From: UBA6489 sp942490775
GTDB taxonomy: Bacteria; Patescibacteriota; Gracilibacteria; BD1-5; UBA6164
NCBI GenBank assembly: GCA_942490775.1
Contig: CALNYL010000001.1
Location: forward strand, 1 to 64,000
Direction: 5' to 3'
DNA length: 64,000 bases
The position numbers and the translations under genes were made by a program. Below, in pieces: positions 62,899 through 64,000 of this stretch. Positions within the stretch are counted from its first letter, which is position 1, and each line of letters starts with the position of its first letter. Under the pieces are notes generated by a model. The model was given only the letters and a program-made list of their open reading frames with translations. It did not search any database and had not been told where the DNA came from.

Positions 62899-62953
62899 AA
62901 AAAGTATAATAAAATATTTGTTTTATTATACTTTTTTTGGATATATAGCAAGT
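62899..62953. repeat. Direct repeat with hairpin, left copy
   Basis: AAAAAGTATAATAAAA, loop TATTTG, TTTTATTATACTTTTT form a 16-bp perfect stem. The following GGATATATAGCAAGT completes a unit repeated at 63948-64000 (33 bases identical at the end). TATAAT lies on both strands of the stem, so it could be a promoter pair or terminator next to the Fic start. Confidence 0.85.
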
Positions 62954-63008
62954 TGAGATTTTATGAGGATGATGAATAGATGAATATGTTGAGTGAATAT
63001 TTTTTGTT

Positions 63009-63037
63009 TGACTTATTTTTTATATGAATATAATAAA
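63009..63037 (+). promoter_or_regulatory. Candidate promoter of the KilA-N gene
   Basis: TTGACT, 17-base spacer, TAATAA about 20 bases before ATG 63058. The -10 box is poor; an alternative TATAAT lies at 63043-63048, too close to the start codon for a normal leader. Confidence 0.4.
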
Positions 63038-63057
63038 CCGTATATAATATGTATTAA

Positions 63058-63907
63058 TGAAAATAAAAAATGAATGAAACAGCAAAGTATCTTGACAGAT
63101 ATCTACAATGAAAGTATGATTAGACGATTACATATCTCTAACTGATATAGCAAAAGCAAAATGAGACAAAAGTGACCAAATTATACAAAACTGGATGAGA
63201 AACAGAAACACCCTAGAATTTTTATGACTATGGGAAACTATAAATAATTACAATTTTAAACCCCTCGAAATTGAGGGGTTTAAAAAAGATGTGTGATTAA
63301 ATGCCTTTTTGATGAGTCCTAAAAAGTGGATAGATTGAATTAATGCAAAATGAATTATATCAAAATCTTGAAGATATAATTGAGGGACTTATGCACATAA
63401 AGATATAGCATTTGAATTTGCTAGTTGGATATCTTCAGAATTTAAACTGTATTTAATAAAAGAATTTCAAAGATTAAAAGAAATTGAGCAAAAGAAATTA
63501 GAACCCGAATGGAATGTTAGTAGAATACTAACAAAAATAAACTATAAACTTCATACAGATGCCGTAAAAGAAAATCTGATTGATTGAAAAATCACAAGTA
63601 AAATACAGCAGGGACTTAAATATGCAGATGAAGCAGATTTATTAAACTTGGCTGTATTTTGAAAGACAAATAAACAATGGAGAGATGAAACTTGAATAGT
63701 TTCAAAAAAGAAAAATATAAGGAGTATTCTAATGTTCAAGAGTTAGTGGTATTAACTAATTGTGAATTTTTAAATGCAAAATTAATTGAGCAGTGAATAG
63801 ATAAAGAGAAAAGGTTTAAAATTTTAAGAGTAGAAGCTCAGAAGCTGGTGAAATCTTATAGAAAATTCTTAATTAGAGGTGAAAATTATTGAAGTAAAGG
63901 AGATTAG
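63058..63907 (+). CDS. KilA-N domain protein, one frameshift
   Basis: About 283 residues in the UGA=Gly code. V-G-L-D-D-Y-I-S-L-T-D-I-A-K (residues about 19-32) starts the KilA-N domain. W-M-R-N-R-N-T-L-E-F-L-G-L-W-E and G-R-Y-N-G-G-T-Y-A-H-K-D-I-A-F-E-F-A-S-W-I-S-S-E-F-K-L-Y-L-I-K-E-F-Q follow, the canonical KilA-N core. KilA-N is a DNA-binding domain of phages and mobile elements, also found in bacteria as a regulator. The C-terminal part (N-C-E-F-L-N-A-K-L-I-E-Q-G-I) is in another frame after a shift in the A-run near 63712. A repeat unit follows at 63948. It is probably part of a mobile or phage-derived island. Confidence 0.88.
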
Positions 63908-63947
63908 GTAGAGAAATTTGATGTAAGTAAAGGAATATGAAAAATAC

Positions 63948-64000
63948 AAAAAGTATTGAAATATTTATTTTATTATACTTTTTTTGGATATATAGCAAGT
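63948..64000. repeat. Direct repeat, right copy (runs to the window edge)
   Basis: CAAAAAGTATTGAAATATTT, then ATTTTATTATACTTTTTTTG and GATATATAGCAAGT. Its last 33 bases equal 62921-62953. The left arm of the hairpin is changed here. It may continue beyond the window, and downstream of KilA-N it can act as a terminator. Confidence 0.85.

Overview
The window reads sensibly only if UGA is glycine rather than stop (translation table 25). With that reading, conserved glycines in CTP synthase (SGLGKG), peptidyl-tRNA hydrolase (GLGNPG), Nudix boxes, PilB and methionine aminopeptidase are all in-frame TGA codons, and dozens of broken standard-code ORFs join into full-length proteins. UGA=Gly, very AT-rich DNA, small gene sizes and giant surface proteins point to a Candidate Phyla Radiation bacterium of the Gracilibacteria or Absconditabacteria (SR1). 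The sequence alone does not say which.

Layout. 0-8.8 kb: small metabolic and unknown genes, all on +. They include a methyltransferase, two Nudix hydrolases, a PhzF-like protein, a YdjC-like deacetylase, QueD, FolE and an EamA transporter. Many carry one-base frame changes, often at homopolymers. 8.7-10.7 kb: an ECF sigma factor gene and an overlapping membrane protein gene on -, with an IS5-like element inserted in the sigma gene. 10.9-15.8 kb: a bactofilin-like membrane protein, a coiled-coil membrane protein, an ATPase plus DUF4325 pair and a DUF2130 protein. 16-17.9 kb (-): a PilB/GspE ATPase and a membrane protein. 18.1-42.8 kb: a surface-protein island. It holds a 1703-aa GH16/Ig-like/SLH protein, a transposase remnant, a 4067-aa beta-helix/Ig-like/SLH protein, a type IV prepilin fused to BspA-type repeats, and a corrupted third SLH paralogue. 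43-49.8 kb (mostly -): a DKNYY lipoprotein, a YrdC/Sua5 protein, a MITE-like element, a transposase fragment, and a cassette with a HxsB-type radical SAM enzyme, a HxsD-like protein and a PH-domain membrane protein. 50.2-57.3 kb: a TPR protein, DUF1287, Pth, a Xer recombinase, an HD hydrolase, Map and PyrG. 57.3-64 kb: an accessory block with an AAA-ATPase/PD-(D/E)XK protein between direct repeats, a 958-aa unknown protein, a Fic protein and a KilA-N protein followed by a copied repeat.

The SLH proteins share a signal-peptide type, a terminator and, for three transcription units, a near-identical promoter. They appear to be a coordinately expressed surface layer whose members evolve by internal duplication and gene conversion. 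PilB and the prepilin-BspA fusion suggest that type IV pili present adhesive repeats on the same surface.

Limits: all translations were made by eye, so residue positions are approximate. Frame changes in 0.7-14.2 kb and 38-42.8 kb, plus two homopolymer-rich scars (about 41.4-41.8 kb and 46.12 kb), may be assembly errors rather than biology. Boundaries of frameshifted genes give the outer limits of the recognisable homology.
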